From positions 1 through 46,011 of the IMG/VR virus record IMGVR_UViG_3300009285_000960: a DNA stretch of 46,011 nucleotides. The stretch is one strand, 5' to 3'. Below the pieces are notes generated by a model. That model worked only from the letters and a program-made list of their open reading frames with translations, had not been told where the DNA came from and ran no database searches. This stretch comes from a virus. Shown here one piece after another: positions 30,484-37,924 of the stretch; positions within the stretch are counted from its first letter, which is position 1, and each line of letters starts with the position of its first letter. Made by a program: the position numbers and the translations under genes.

Positions 30484-32424
30484 TCACTTCTTGAACTTAT
30501 TGGTAATTGATTTAACAACTTTACTTAATAAGTTTTCATTCTCTCCTACAGAACTCTTACCTTCCTTCATATTCTTTTTAACAATTTCAGTAGTTTCCCT
30601 TAAATGGATTACGTGTAACCTTTGAACTTCTGGGTCTAATTGAGCAAATTCAGGTGCTTGCATAAATTGTCCATACGCACTTAGATATTGAGGGGTAGCA
30701 TCTTTCTTTCCTTCTACAAATTCTCCTGCGTTTATTTTACCTATTGTTTGTAAGGCTTCTTCCATACCTTCAGGTTGACCTAGTTTGAGTATCTCTGTTG
30801 CATATTTATCTGGTGCAAAAGCCCAGTAGAAAGCTCTCTTTGCTCCTTCGATTGGTTTAGCAAGATGCCACTTTTCTGCAAATGTTAATGGGTCAATTAT
30901 TTTACCTGTCTTTGCCAAATCTACCGCTTCGTTTCTATCCGTGATTTTATCTTCTGGTTCAAGACTTCCCGCTCTTACTCTGATTTCTACACCGTCTTCA
31001 ATCTTATCATTTGAGAATTTTATAAAACCTACTTTACCATCTTCACCTGTATATTTAATAATATGTTCTTTTTTAGCAAACACCTTATAAAGTTGAGTTA
31101 TAAGTTGGAACACTCTTGAAGAACCTTCCTCGATGGCTTCTGATAAAGATACAGTCCTACCCAAATCTCCTCTTTGAGAAAGAACTTCCTGTCCTAATGT
31201 CGGAGAAGAACTCTGTTCTCCACGAATGGGTGCGTGAGTTCCAAAGATATTATCTATTTCTGCCCTAGCATCTGATTTATCTATTAAAACATATGAGGGC
31301 AGGTTGGGAGCAGGAACTCTCGCAAATGCCATTCTGACATCTCCATTAACTAAAATATTATCATTGGGGTCGCCTGTATATTTCTCTGCGTCTTTAGCAT
31401 CTATCAATTCAGTATTAAAGACTTTTGCGGTATTGGCCTGGTCTGCGTTATCTACAATCTGATGTCCACGTTTGTTTAAGATATCCTGTAGAGGAGCTGC
31501 CTGTTCGGTCAAACTTGTGTCATCATATACCCAACGGCCTATTCTTAGGAAATTGAAAAATACATACGGTTTAACAGGTTTATCAAAGAAGTTAACTCCA
31601 CTATAATTATAATAAGGATTAAGACCGAAGCCTAAGATAAGGTCTTCCATCTTCCACGCCAGTCCTTCTCTTTTTTTACCTTTACTGTCAAAGAACGTAA
31701 ACCAGACTTCCCAATAAGATACTGGTCTTCCTAAATCAATACTATCTGCTGTTTTTCCATACCTCGTCAAAATCTCCTCTTTTTTGTCTGGGAACTTTCT
31801 AATTAAGTCTTCTAAAGTACAACTTATATTTTCTGCTATTAAAGGAATATCAAACGGGTCTGTTGCATCTCTGTCAATTACAATTTTTTGTGGTCTGACG
31901 TAACTTATCTTAATTCCGCCTAAAGGATTACCGTTTGCTCCGTCTATACCTCTGTCAAAATCCCACTCCAATTTCATTATTCCGCACCTGTAGCCCATTA
32001 AGATATGTCTGACTACCATTCTTAGTTTTGATTTCAATAACTCATCCTCTGCGGTTCTTTGAAGAACTTTCTCATAATTAACTGCTAGTTCTTGGGAAGC
32101 GTGAGTGTCTTGTGCTGCGGTTACTTCGGGTACTGGTATACGTGGTACTAGAGATGCTGCTAAAGTTTCTACTGATACAAATATTCTATTGTCTTCGTAA
32201 GGAGTTTGGTAATCATAGGTTTTTTGTCCTGAAACTTCTCTATTCTTACCCATCCATCTTTTTTCGCAATCTTCTCTGGATTTAGTTAGGTTTAATTTTG
32301 AGTCATAAAAAGCGATTCCATTTGATATTCTATTGGCAATAACTCTTTTAACAAGGTCTTCTGTTAAATCTAAACCTATTCTTTCTGAATAGTCTGTAAT
32401 ACCTTCTGATAATTCAATATCCAT
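30484..32424 (-). CDS. Portal protein
   Basis: 646 aa. Portal-type sequence: NRISNGIAFYDSKLNLTKSR, VRHILMGYRCGIMKLEWDFD, a stem/wing region with YNYSGVNFFDKPVKPYVFFN, APLQDILNKRGHQIVDNADQ, then GEQSSSPTLGQEVLSQRGDLG and a C-terminal helical barrel-like tail. Forms the 12-subunit DNA gate. Located right after TerL and a small zinc protein, the usual order. ATG 32424 is 6 nt from a TATAAT box. Confidence 0.8.
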   Translation of the reverse strand: MDIELSEGITDYSERIGLDLTEDLVKRVIANRISNGIAFYDSKLNLTKSREDCEKRWMGKNREVSGQKTYDYQTPYEDNRIFVSVETLAASLVPRIPVPEVTAAQDTHASQELAVNYEKVLQRTAEDELLKSKLRMVVRHILMGYRCGIMKLEWDFDRGIDGANGNPLGGIKISYVRPQKIVIDRDATDPFDIPLIAENISCTLEDLIRKFPDKKEEILTRYGKTADSIDLGRPVSYWEVWFTFFDSKGKKREGLAWKMEDLILGFGLNPYYNYSGVNFFDKPVKPYVFFNFLRIGRWVYDDTSLTEQAAPLQDILNKRGHQIVDNADQANTAKVFNTELIDAKDAEKYTGDPNDNILVNGDVRMAFARVPAPNLPSYVLIDKSDARAEIDNIFGTHAPIRGEQSSSPTLGQEVLSQRGDLGRTVSLSEAIEEGSSRVFQLITQLYKVFAKKEHIIKYTGEDGKVGFIKFSNDKIEDGVEIRVRAGSLEPEDKITDRNEAVDLAKTGKIIDPLTFAEKWHLAKPIEGAKRAFYWAFAPDKYATEILKLGQPEGMEEALQTIGKINAGEFVEGKKDATPQYLSAYGQFMQAPEFAQLDPEVQRLHVIHLRETTEIVKKNMKEGKSSVGENENLLSKVVKSITNKFKK

Positions 32425-32430
32425 GTTTCT

Positions 32431-32436
32431 ATTATA
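32431..32436 (-). promoter_or_regulatory. -10 box fused to stop codon, portal gene
   Basis: TATAAT containing the TAA stop of the upstream gene (GTA GTA TAA), 6 nt before the portal ATG. No clear -35 or TGn extension. Confidence 0.5.
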
Positions 32437-32695
32437 CTACATTTGTGACCCTGAATTTAATCTTACATAAATGACAAAGCACATCTAAGACCACTTTTTC
32501 TTTAGGGATAATTGCTCCATCATAGATTTGAACCACATCTCCACTGTATTGAAATGAGATACGGCCACATTCAGGACATCTAAAATTATGGATTGTGCTG
32601 GTATTATCTCTAATAAATACTGATATTATTCTCAAATGGTTATCATTCTCCATTGGGGGAAAGTCAATATCTGCTGAAAAACAATATATTTTCAC
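32432..32695 (-). CDS. Small zinc-ribbon protein between TerL and portal
   Basis: 87 aa with CPECG and CHLCK pairs (residues about 40 and 77), a zinc ribbon. ATGA-type overlap with terL. May assist packaging or head completion; function unknown. Confidence 0.6.
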   Translation of the reverse strand: MKIYCFSADIDFPPMENDNHLRIISVFIRDNTSTIHNFRCPECGRISFQYSGDVVQIYDGAIIPKEKVVLDVLCHLCKIKFRVTNVV

Positions 32696-34299
32696 CGCAT
32701 AACCTTTCTAAGACTACGTTTCAACACATCCCTTAAATCCAGTGCTCCTACCCGTTGGTCTTCTGAAACAATCGGGTGTCCTTCTTCTTCTCCGCCTGGT
32801 CTGGGGCTACGCACAATACCTCCAAATGACATAGTTTTCTCTAATGCTATTCTAAATAAAAAGTGTGCAAAAGCAAAATGGTCAGGTCTTCCTTCAATCG
32901 TCTGCCATCTGGGTTTCATTGTTCCCATCGGAGTCTTCTCAATTACTCTAAACATCTGTTCCCAATGATGAATGTAATCTTCCATCTGGGTTTGGGTTAA
33001 GTTAAATGTTACATCTCCGCTATTGATTTCTGCAACAACTGCGTCTATGATTTTTGTTCTATCGCTTTTAACTACCCTCCCATCCCACCTGATTGTTCCC
33101 ATACTTTTCTTGTCTGCTTGAAAGAAATGAATAAATACCTTGCCTGGATACTTTTCCGCTAATTGAGTAGGAGTATTAGGATATGGTAAAGCATCTATCA
33201 CCATAACTGCACTATATCTGTTTCTTAATTTCTCTATTTCTTCCCAATCTCTGGTAACCCCCATTTCAAATATGCCATGACGATTACCAATTACATAGTG
33301 TTTTTCAATGCCATTATCTACACCTATCGCTACAGCAGTTCTTGGATTAAAACCTGGTGAAAGACATTTAATTATCGCTTCACGGGTTACGGAAGTGTCT
33401 TTGGAAACATATGGCAATCCTAGTGTAAAGTTATGGAATATCTCCTGGTCGCCTCTTGAGTCTTCAATTATCTTTTCTGCTGAAATCCAGGGAACAAACA
33501 TTTGGGAAATCCAGTAGCCAGATATCTTTCTATCGTTATATTTTTTAACCCATCTTCCGCTTGTTTGAGTTTCTCTATCAAAGATGCCACCGCATTTAGC
33601 ACAGACTTTTTCCTGAGTATCCATATTTATATTGTCAGGCCACTTCATATAAAAATCATAACCGCAGTGAGGACATTTAATAAACCAGTGTTTCTGGTCA
33701 CTCATCTGCCACCAGACATCCACTCCGTAACCAGGAATTGAAGGGTTGCTAAACTGCCACTCCCACCCTAATTCAGGTCTTTCTCTTTTAGCATCATCCA
33801 ACCTACTTCTGTAAGTTTTTAAGATTTTTTGGTCACTTCGGTCATATTCATCCATAATTAAAATATGAGCTGAAATTGAAATTGCTTCCTGTTCTGACCA
33901 CGAACCCCTGTAATAAATAAATCTTCCGTCTATTTCTTTTAAGGATGAAGTATCTGTTTTAATCATACTTCTGATAACAGGATTGCGGGAAATTAGAGGG
34001 TCAACTTTAGGAACAACAAATTCCCTGCTTACACTTCTTGAGGGGAAGCTGTGGATGATATTTGCTCTTGCGTACTTTGCAAGATGAAAACTTCTAAGAA
34101 TAGCAAGGGTGCTCCAACCGACCTGCGAGGCTTTCATAATTACTTGTTTCTCGGAGTTATCTATATAGGGGTCTATTAAGAAGGTGTGGTCTTTGAATTC
34201 TATAGGCGTTCCATTTTCATTCACAATATTATTGTATTTGACAAAAGCAAGAGCGGAGAATGATTGTGCTCTATCAAGACCTAATAGGTTCTTTGGCAT
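32692..34299 (-). CDS. Large terminase subunit (GpA-like)
   Basis: 535 aa. Walker A-like KASQVGWST (56-64), Walker B ILIMDEYD (146-153), a zinc pair CPHCG...CAKCG (209-236) as in lambda GpA-family terminases, and a nuclease domain with GVDNGIEKHYVIG and MVIDALPYP. Pumps DNA into proheads and cuts concatemers. Leaderless start: ATG 34299 is 6 nt from TGATATAAT. The small-subunit candidate is about 4 kb away. Confidence 0.9.
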   Translation of the reverse strand: MPKNLLGLDRAQSFSALAFVKYNNIVNENGTPIEFKDHTFLIDPYIDNSEKQVIMKASQVGWSTLAILRSFHLAKYARANIIHSFPSRSVSREFVVPKVDPLISRNPVIRSMIKTDTSSLKEIDGRFIYYRGSWSEQEAISISAHILIMDEYDRSDQKILKTYRSRLDDAKRERPELGWEWQFSNPSIPGYGVDVWWQMSDQKHWFIKCPHCGYDFYMKWPDNINMDTQEKVCAKCGGIFDRETQTSGRWVKKYNDRKISGYWISQMFVPWISAEKIIEDSRGDQEIFHNFTLGLPYVSKDTSVTREAIIKCLSPGFNPRTAVAIGVDNGIEKHYVIGNRHGIFEMGVTRDWEEIEKLRNRYSAVMVIDALPYPNTPTQLAEKYPGKVFIHFFQADKKSMGTIRWDGRVVKSDRTKIIDAVVAEINSGDVTFNLTQTQMEDYIHHWEQMFRVIEKTPMGTMKPRWQTIEGRPDHFAFAHFLFRIALEKTMSFGGIVRSPRPGGEEEGHPIVSEDQRVGALDLRDVLKRSLRKVMR

Positions 34300-34305
34300 T
34301 AACCA

Positions 34306-34314
34306 ATTATATCA
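34306..34314 (-). promoter_or_regulatory. Extended -10 (TGATATAAT) for terL
   Basis: TATAAT (34306-34311) with TGA just before it; that TGA is the stop codon of the small upstream ORF. ATG of terL follows after 6 nt. Confidence 0.65.
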
Positions 34315-34386
34315 TTTTGCGTCTTTCCAAATTAAGGAGAAAACTATTCCTATAAATACACCAAAAATAAAAAATGTCATAGCCAT
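34312..34386 (-). CDS. 24-residue membrane peptide
   Basis: MAMTFFIFGVFIGIVFSLIW then KDAK: one transmembrane helix. ATG overlaps the preceding stop. Very small; translation is likely from the coupling but unproven. Confidence 0.35.
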   Translation of the reverse strand: MAMTFFIFGVFIGIVFSLIWKDAK

Positions 34387-34387
34387 A

Positions 34388-34546
34388 TTATTTTTTATAT
34401 TTATAGCTTGTATGTATTCGTTTGACGCCTATATCCTTTAATAAATTGGCTGATAATTGCCATATTAAATTTTGTATAGCAACTTTTGTCCCTTTATTTT
34501 TTTGGTCAAACTCAAAGTTTTTAACAGTTATTCTATTTACTTTCAT
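34388..34546 (-). CDS. Small basic hypothetical protein
   Basis: 52 aa (MKVNRITVKNFEFDQKNKGT...). Shine-Dalgarno AGGTGA. Fills the gap between terL and the small-gene cluster. Not recognised. Confidence 0.45.
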   Translation of the reverse strand: MKVNRITVKNFEFDQKNKGTKVAIQNLIWQLSANLLKDIGVKRIHTSYKYKK

Positions 34547-34743
34547 CGTATATCACCTACGCTTTCGTTAATTAACTCTTTCATTTTTCTGAACGCACAT
34601 TCATCTGTTTCAAATTTATCCTTGTGATGCCAAAAACAAACCGCCTCTTTTGGAATGGCAATTAAGGCATGAGCTTTCCTAATAGTTCTAATAACATATC
34701 CCTGATATTCTTCAATTCTTTCTGGTTTACCTTTTAATATCAT
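34543..34743 (-). CDS. Small hypothetical protein
   Basis: 66 aa, basic strand-rich N-terminus and an amphipathic C-terminal helix (FRKMKELINESVGDI). ATGA-type overlaps on both sides. Not recognised. Confidence 0.5.
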   Translation of the reverse strand: MILKGKPERIEEYQGYVIRTIRKAHALIAIPKEAVCFWHHKDKFETDECAFRKMKELINESVGDIR

Positions 34744-34931
34744 ACTTTATTTCCTGCACCATAAGCCCATATATGAGGAGCTTTGGATGTTATAGAACCG
34801 CAATAATCTGGATTACAATTTATATAAACAGGTTCATGGTAAACAGCATCTTCTTTTAACCACCTCTGATAAACTGCATCTTTGGTTACTTTACCTCCGT
34901 TCTTTAACTGATAATCTTGAGAAACAATCAT
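34740..34931 (-). CDS. Small hypothetical protein
   Basis: 63 aa, aromatic-rich with two Cys (YINCNPDYCGS). Shine-Dalgarno GGGGGTGA. No family recognised. Confidence 0.5.
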   Translation of the reverse strand: MIVSQDYQLKNGGKVTKDAVYQRWLKEDAVYHEPVYINCNPDYCGSITSKAPHIWAYGAGNKV

Positions 34932-34946
34932 AATTATTTCACCCCC

Positions 34947-35147
34947 TTATCCGAACATTTTATATTCATGGTAAACAAAAACTGCACAGTTATAACTTAA
35001 TAATTCAATATCTTCTTTTGTCAAACCTATTCCATATTCTTCGTTATCAAAAGAGATAGAACTTTTAATTTGGTTTCTGTACCAATCAAATGTTACTTTA
35101 TCTAATTTGATTTTTTTACCATTTATTCTTAAAGTAGGATATCTCAT
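34947..35147 (-). CDS. Small hypothetical protein
   Basis: 66 aa (MRYPTLRINGKKIKLDKVTF...). Shine-Dalgarno GAGGTGAG. ATGA-type overlap with the RHH gene, so co-expressed with it. Not recognised. Confidence 0.5.
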   Translation of the reverse strand: MRYPTLRINGKKIKLDKVTFDWYRNQIKSSISFDNEEYGIGLTKEDIELLSYNCAVFVYHEYKMFG

Positions 35148-35425
35148 ATTTCACTCACCTCATTTCTTTTGTCTGATTCTTTTTTGTGTGCTTCGCAAAG
35201 AAACTTCTCTGTTGAAGTCATACCCAAATTCTCATCATAATAGGATACCTCAAATTTGCCTATGGCTTCTTTGTAACAAAACTCACATTTAGATATTTTA
35301 CCCTTATTAACTATTGCCATAGCTCCCATTGTTAATAATCTGCTTCTTTCAATCTTATTTTCTTTACAGTAGAGGTCTATACGACTAAGTTTCATGGCTG
35401 GTATGGAGATATTAACTCTTGTCAT
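35144..35425 (-). CDS. Ribbon-helix-helix repressor with zinc-ribbon tail
   Basis: 93 aa from ATG 35425; the first codons of the longer frame are operator repeats, not protein. Residues 1-40 (MTRVNISIPAMKLSRIDLYC, then RSRLLTMGAMAIV) fit a CopG/Arc-type ribbon-helix-helix DNA-binding domain. The C-terminal half has CEFC...C..H, a probable zinc site. The promoter overlaps three 12-bp tandem repeats, as expected for autoregulation by an RHH protein. Predicted leaderless message. Confidence 0.75.
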   Translation of the reverse strand: MTRVNISIPAMKLSRIDLYCKENKIERSRLLTMGAMAIVNKGKISKCEFCYKEAIGKFEVSYYDENLGMTSTEKFLCEAHKKESDKRNEVSEI

Positions 35426-35461
35426 ACACAACACTATACACAACACCATACACAATGTCAA
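35424..35461 (-). promoter_or_regulatory. Promoter with three tandem 12-bp operator repeats
   Basis: Plus-strand repeats TACACAACACTA, TACACAACACCA, TACACAATGTCA cover the region from the ATG through -10 (TATAGT, 35433-35438) to -35 (TTGACA, 35456-35461; 17-bp spacer). A tandem array with one helical turn per unit suits cooperative binding of RHH dimers. Confidence 0.75.
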
Positions 35462-36074
35462 GTAATATCAAATAAAAATTATAAATCCAGGTGTGGGTGG
35501 TATTTGATTAGGTACTTATCCGAGGGTAAATCTTTAACCTAGGGAGGGAATCATATTACATCTTTAGATGGAACCTTATTGTGGGGTAGTGCCCCCTTCT
35601 TCCCATACACACGACCATAATTGTATGACGCACAATGTATATTGTATGACGCATAGCAGTATATACTCATGCATATAATGAGTACTTGGAGTGCATACGC
35701 TTTGAGTGCTATTACATATAGTATAGTGCTATATAACGTGTTCTACTCACTAATGCACGCACGAACTAAGAGGTACATGATGTAGTCTAACTCTCCAAAC
35801 AGGGCTTAGCGTTGATTAAGTGAGGTTTGGTAATAGTGTTTTGAGTAAGGTTATCTATATACAAGCTCAACAACACTTCCTATAACCTAACCTCTTTACT
35901 TCTTAACCTTGTCTTTCTTCTTCTCTTAAAATGGCAAACAAAACTTACTATAAATATGCGGTTCATAAATGGGTTACTATAATACTATTGTGCTATATTC
36001 TAGCCTTGTAGAAACTGCTACTTTTAGGGCATTATTAGTCGTGTATTCGGCTTCCTTATGCCTAGGCAAAACGC
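35462..36074. other. Gene-free region: candidate replication origin
   Basis: About 610 bp between divergent operons with no credible ORF. Holds a direct repeat ATTGTATGACGCA at 35620-35632 and 35641-35653 (21-bp spacing, two helical turns). It also holds a palindrome ACTCAT-7-ATGAGT (35665-35683), related GAGTGC/TAGTGCTAT words around 35690-35735, and a long imperfect inverted repeat (35822-35845 with 35866-35894). Such iterons plus a large stem-loop are usual for origins or packaging sites. No replication initiator gene lies beside it, so the role is inferred. Confidence 0.5.
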
Positions 36075-36104
36075 TTGACAGATGATGTACATATTTGGTA
36101 ATAT
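36075..36104 (+). promoter_or_regulatory. Promoter TTGACA-18-TAATAT with GTATCA motif
   Basis: Plus strand: TTGACA (36075-36080), 18 bp, TAATAT (36099-36104) followed by CGTATCAATAT. Same -10/motif arrangement as the 0.84-kb promoter on the other strand. ATG at 36123, no Shine-Dalgarno. Confidence 0.7.
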
Positions 36105-36122
36105 CGTATCAATATAACTAAC

Positions 36123-36329
36123 ATGACCGAGCAACAACTAAATATGAATACAAGACAATGCTGTAAATACAAAGACCATACTTTTTGCCATTGGTGTCTT
36201 AAAGATTTACATGATGACCAAATCGACCAAAAAGGTTGTGACCGAATAGGCTCAATTGAAGCATTATGTAAAAAATGTGTATTTGAAATAGAACACCCAT
36301 TTGAAGCATTTTTCAAGATACGAATATGA
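36123..36329 (+). CDS. Small cysteine-rich zinc protein
   Basis: 68 aa with CCKYKDHTFCHWC (near residue 13) and CKKC (near 50), a probable zinc-binding fold. Starts MTEQQL, as does the next ORF. First gene of the plus-strand early operon; function unknown. Confidence 0.55.
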   Translation: MTEQQLNMNTRQCCKYKDHTFCHWCLKDLHDDQIDQKGCDRIGSIEALCKKCVFEIEHPFEAFFKIRI

Positions 36330-36466
36330 CCGAACAACAACTACATCACGAAGTCAGACAATTTGAAAGTTATCTTGATAATGTATATCCAATAGATTTA
36401 GAGGCAAGAGATTATGAAATAGAACACTTGAGAGAGATTGAGAGAGAATTGAGAGGGGGTGAGTAA
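36326..36466 (+). CDS. Small acidic helical protein
   Basis: 46 aa (MTEQQLHHEVRQFESYLDNV ... EIEHLREIERELRGGE). ATGA overlap with the upstream gene. Its 3' end GAGAGGGGGTGAG supplies the Shine-Dalgarno of the next gene. Acidic, amphipathic; unknown role. Confidence 0.45.
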   Translation: MTEQQLHHEVRQFESYLDNVYPIDLEARDYEIEHLREIERELRGGE

Positions 36467-36469
36467 ATT

Positions 36470-36793
36470 ATGAAGAATATATACGAAACTAGCTGGGGTT
36501 ACGATATGACCATAAACGATTACATTAAAGTTTTAGAAATGGGAAGTAAAACGGCTAAGGTCGTAATGATCGGTTCAAAAATAGTTGATGACAATGGAAT
36601 GGGTTCGGGTAAAAGTTACCCAGCACCAGAAATTGTGAAAAGTGAGCCATTCAGATTGAGAGTCAAAGCTGGATACGACAATAAACTATGCTTGAGGGGT
36701 TCATATCCTTATGTTGACGGAAGCACAAGCAAGAGAATGGGAACATTTTACCAAAGTGATGGAAATGGAAGCTACTATAATACGTGGGATTAG
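36470..36793 (+). CDS. Conserved-type phage early protein (ETSWGYD family)
   Basis: 107 aa. N-terminus MKNIYETSWGYDMTINDYIK followed by a strand-rich body (KTAKVVMIGSKIVDD) and a tail (RMGTFYQSDGNGSYYNTWD). Similar small early proteins occur in phages of Gram-positive bacteria ('YETSWGYDQTN...Y.V'), but no function is known to me. Good Shine-Dalgarno. Confidence 0.6.
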   Translation: MKNIYETSWGYDMTINDYIKVLEMGSKTAKVVMIGSKIVDDNGMGSGKSYPAPEIVKSEPFRLRVKAGYDNKLCLRGSYPYVDGSTSKRMGTFYQSDGNGSYYNTWD

Positions 36794-36803
36794 TTTTCTT
36801 TCC

Positions 36804-36827
36804 CTGCCCCTGATAATACGGGGGCAG
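36804..36827 (+). other. Intergenic RNA hairpin 1
   Basis: CTGCCCC-TGATAATACG-GGGGCAG, 7-bp GC stem, 10 nt after the stop and 31 nt before the next start. No U-run, so not a terminator. Loop and stem resemble hairpin 2 (37055-37083). Confidence 0.7.
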
Positions 36828-36857
36828 TATAAAGAGAATTTAGAAAGGAGGAAAAAC

Positions 36858-37040
36858 ATGTTATATACGATTAAAAAATTAGGTAACGGCTGGTATGATT
36901 TTAAGAATATACCGCAAGGCTATATTAAAATTCATGGCTTAAATTGTGGAAGTGATAAAAAAGCTATAAAGCAAGGTTGGAGTATATTAAAAAGTCAAGA
37001 AATTGACGTTACAAAAAATGCCTTATGTTTTAAAGAATAG
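36858..37040 (+). CDS. Small basic early protein
   Basis: 60 aa from ATG 36858, chosen because AGAAAGGAGG lies directly upstream; the longer frame from 36711 runs through the previous gene and the hairpin. Body YTIKKLGNGWYDFKNIPQGY. Not recognised. Confidence 0.55.
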   Translation: MLYTIKKLGNGWYDFKNIPQGYIKIHGLNCGSDKKAIKQGWSILKSQEIDVTKNALCFKE

Positions 37041-37054
37041 CTTAACTTTTAACA

Positions 37055-37083
37055 CTATGCCCCGGCAATAGGCGGGGGCATAG
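37055..37083 (+). other. Intergenic RNA hairpin 2
   Basis: CTATGCCCC-(GGCAATAGGCG)-GGGGCATAG, 9-bp stem. Aligns with hairpin 1 as TGCCCC..G..AATA..CGGGGGCA with different outer base pairs. Confidence 0.7.
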
Positions 37084-37113
37084 CAGTTAGAAGCTGAAAG
37101 AAGGTGATGAATA

Positions 37114-37332
37114 ATGACAGACAAAAAATTTAACGCAATACTAGCCAAAAATGGTATAGCCAGAGAAATACGAAGCTATATGGATAGTGCAAACGATAGT
37201 GAAGATAAAAGTCGAGAGCCTATATTCATTCAATACATTATCAGAGAATTAAAGGAGATTGAGAAGTATTTAGGAGAGGCAAATCAACCAAGTGTTGAAG
37301 AAATTATAACGAGTGAAAGAACGGATATTTAA
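37114..37332 (+). CDS. Small helical early protein
   Basis: 72 aa, charged and helical (FIQYIIRELKEIEKYLGEAN). Shine-Dalgarno AAGGTGATG. Between hairpins 2 and 3. Not recognised. Confidence 0.5.
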   Translation: MTDKKFNAILAKNGIAREIRSYMDSANDSEDKSREPIFIQYIIRELKEIEKYLGEANQPSVEEIITSERTDI

Positions 37333-37338
37333 TAATAG

Positions 37339-37368
37339 CCTTGTATTACATCGTGAATGGATACAGGG
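37339..37368 (+). other. Intergenic RNA hairpin 3, conserved loop
   Basis: Stem CCTTGTAT/ATACAGGG (8 bp, one G-U) closing the 14-nt loop TACATCGTGAATGG. Hairpin 4 has the same loop on a different stem. Confidence 0.75.
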
Positions 37369-37391
37369 TACTAGAGAGAAGGTGAGATAAG

Positions 37392-37619
37392 ATGAAATTA
37401 TACTATCACAAAACAGACGGAGGAGCGGAATATCTGACAGATGCTTATATTCTATGCGATTATTGTGATAATTGCGGTATTGAAACACCAAATGACGGGA
37501 GTGAACATTGTGCGGTATGTGGAAACGAAAAACATAAAGAGGGAATTTTCGAGGGTGCGAAATATGTCGTAAGAATTGACGGGGATATTACCAAAGATGC
37601 GGAATTGAATATCAGATGA
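37392..37619 (+). CDS. Small double-zinc-ribbon early protein
   Basis: 75 aa. CDYCDNCG (near residue 23) and CAVCG (near 40) make a zinc ribbon between an N-terminal YYHKTDGGAEYLTDAYIL and a C-terminal strand region. Shine-Dalgarno GAAGGTGAG. Probable nucleic-acid or protein binder. Confidence 0.55.
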   Translation: MKLYYHKTDGGAEYLTDAYILCDYCDNCGIETPNDGSEHCAVCGNEKHKEGIFEGAKYVVRIDGDITKDAELNIR

Positions 37620-37625
37620 GTTTTA

Positions 37626-37657
37626 GCCTTCCTATACATCGTGAATGGTGGGAAGGC
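37626..37657 (+). other. Intergenic RNA hairpin 4, conserved loop
   Basis: Stem GCCTTCCTA/TGGGAAGGC (9 bp, one G-U) closing the loop TACATCGTGAATGG, identical to hairpin 3 over all 14 loop bases while the stems differ. Confidence 0.75.
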
Positions 37658-37678
37658 ACATGGAAGGCGGTGAGATAT

Positions 37679-37849
37679 ATGAAAGCTGAATTTATTAAAC
37701 AAAAAAAGACTAAACGCTATCAATACATGAGTATTCTAATAGCTGATAAAAAACTATTTGATTATGAGCTAGTCAAAGTATGGAACTATGGCATTGATTG
37801 TAAGAAGTCGGGGAGTGCGATATCAATAATGTTGAGAAAGACCCTTTAG
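37679..37849 (+). CDS. Small basic early protein
   Basis: 56 aa from ATG 37679, which follows GGCGGTGAG; the frame upstream to 37616 passes through hairpin 4 and is rejected. MKAEFIKQKKTKRYQYMSIL then a strand-rich end. Last gene before the terminator. Confidence 0.5.
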   Translation: MKAEFIKQKKTKRYQYMSILIADKKLFDYELVKVWNYGIDCKKSGSAISIMLRKTL

Positions 37850-37868
37850 AATTGATTGTAGTCGCAAG

Positions 37869-37903
37869 GCGTACTTCAAAATTAAACGAAGTACGCTTTT
37901 TTT
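37869..37903 (+). terminator. Strong intrinsic terminator of the plus-strand operon
   Basis: Perfect 9-bp stem GCGTACTTC/GAAGTACGC, 10-nt loop, then seven Ts. Ends the 36.1-37.85 kb operon. Confidence 0.9.
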
Positions 37904-37924
37904 GTTAAAATCAGCTTGTAAAAT

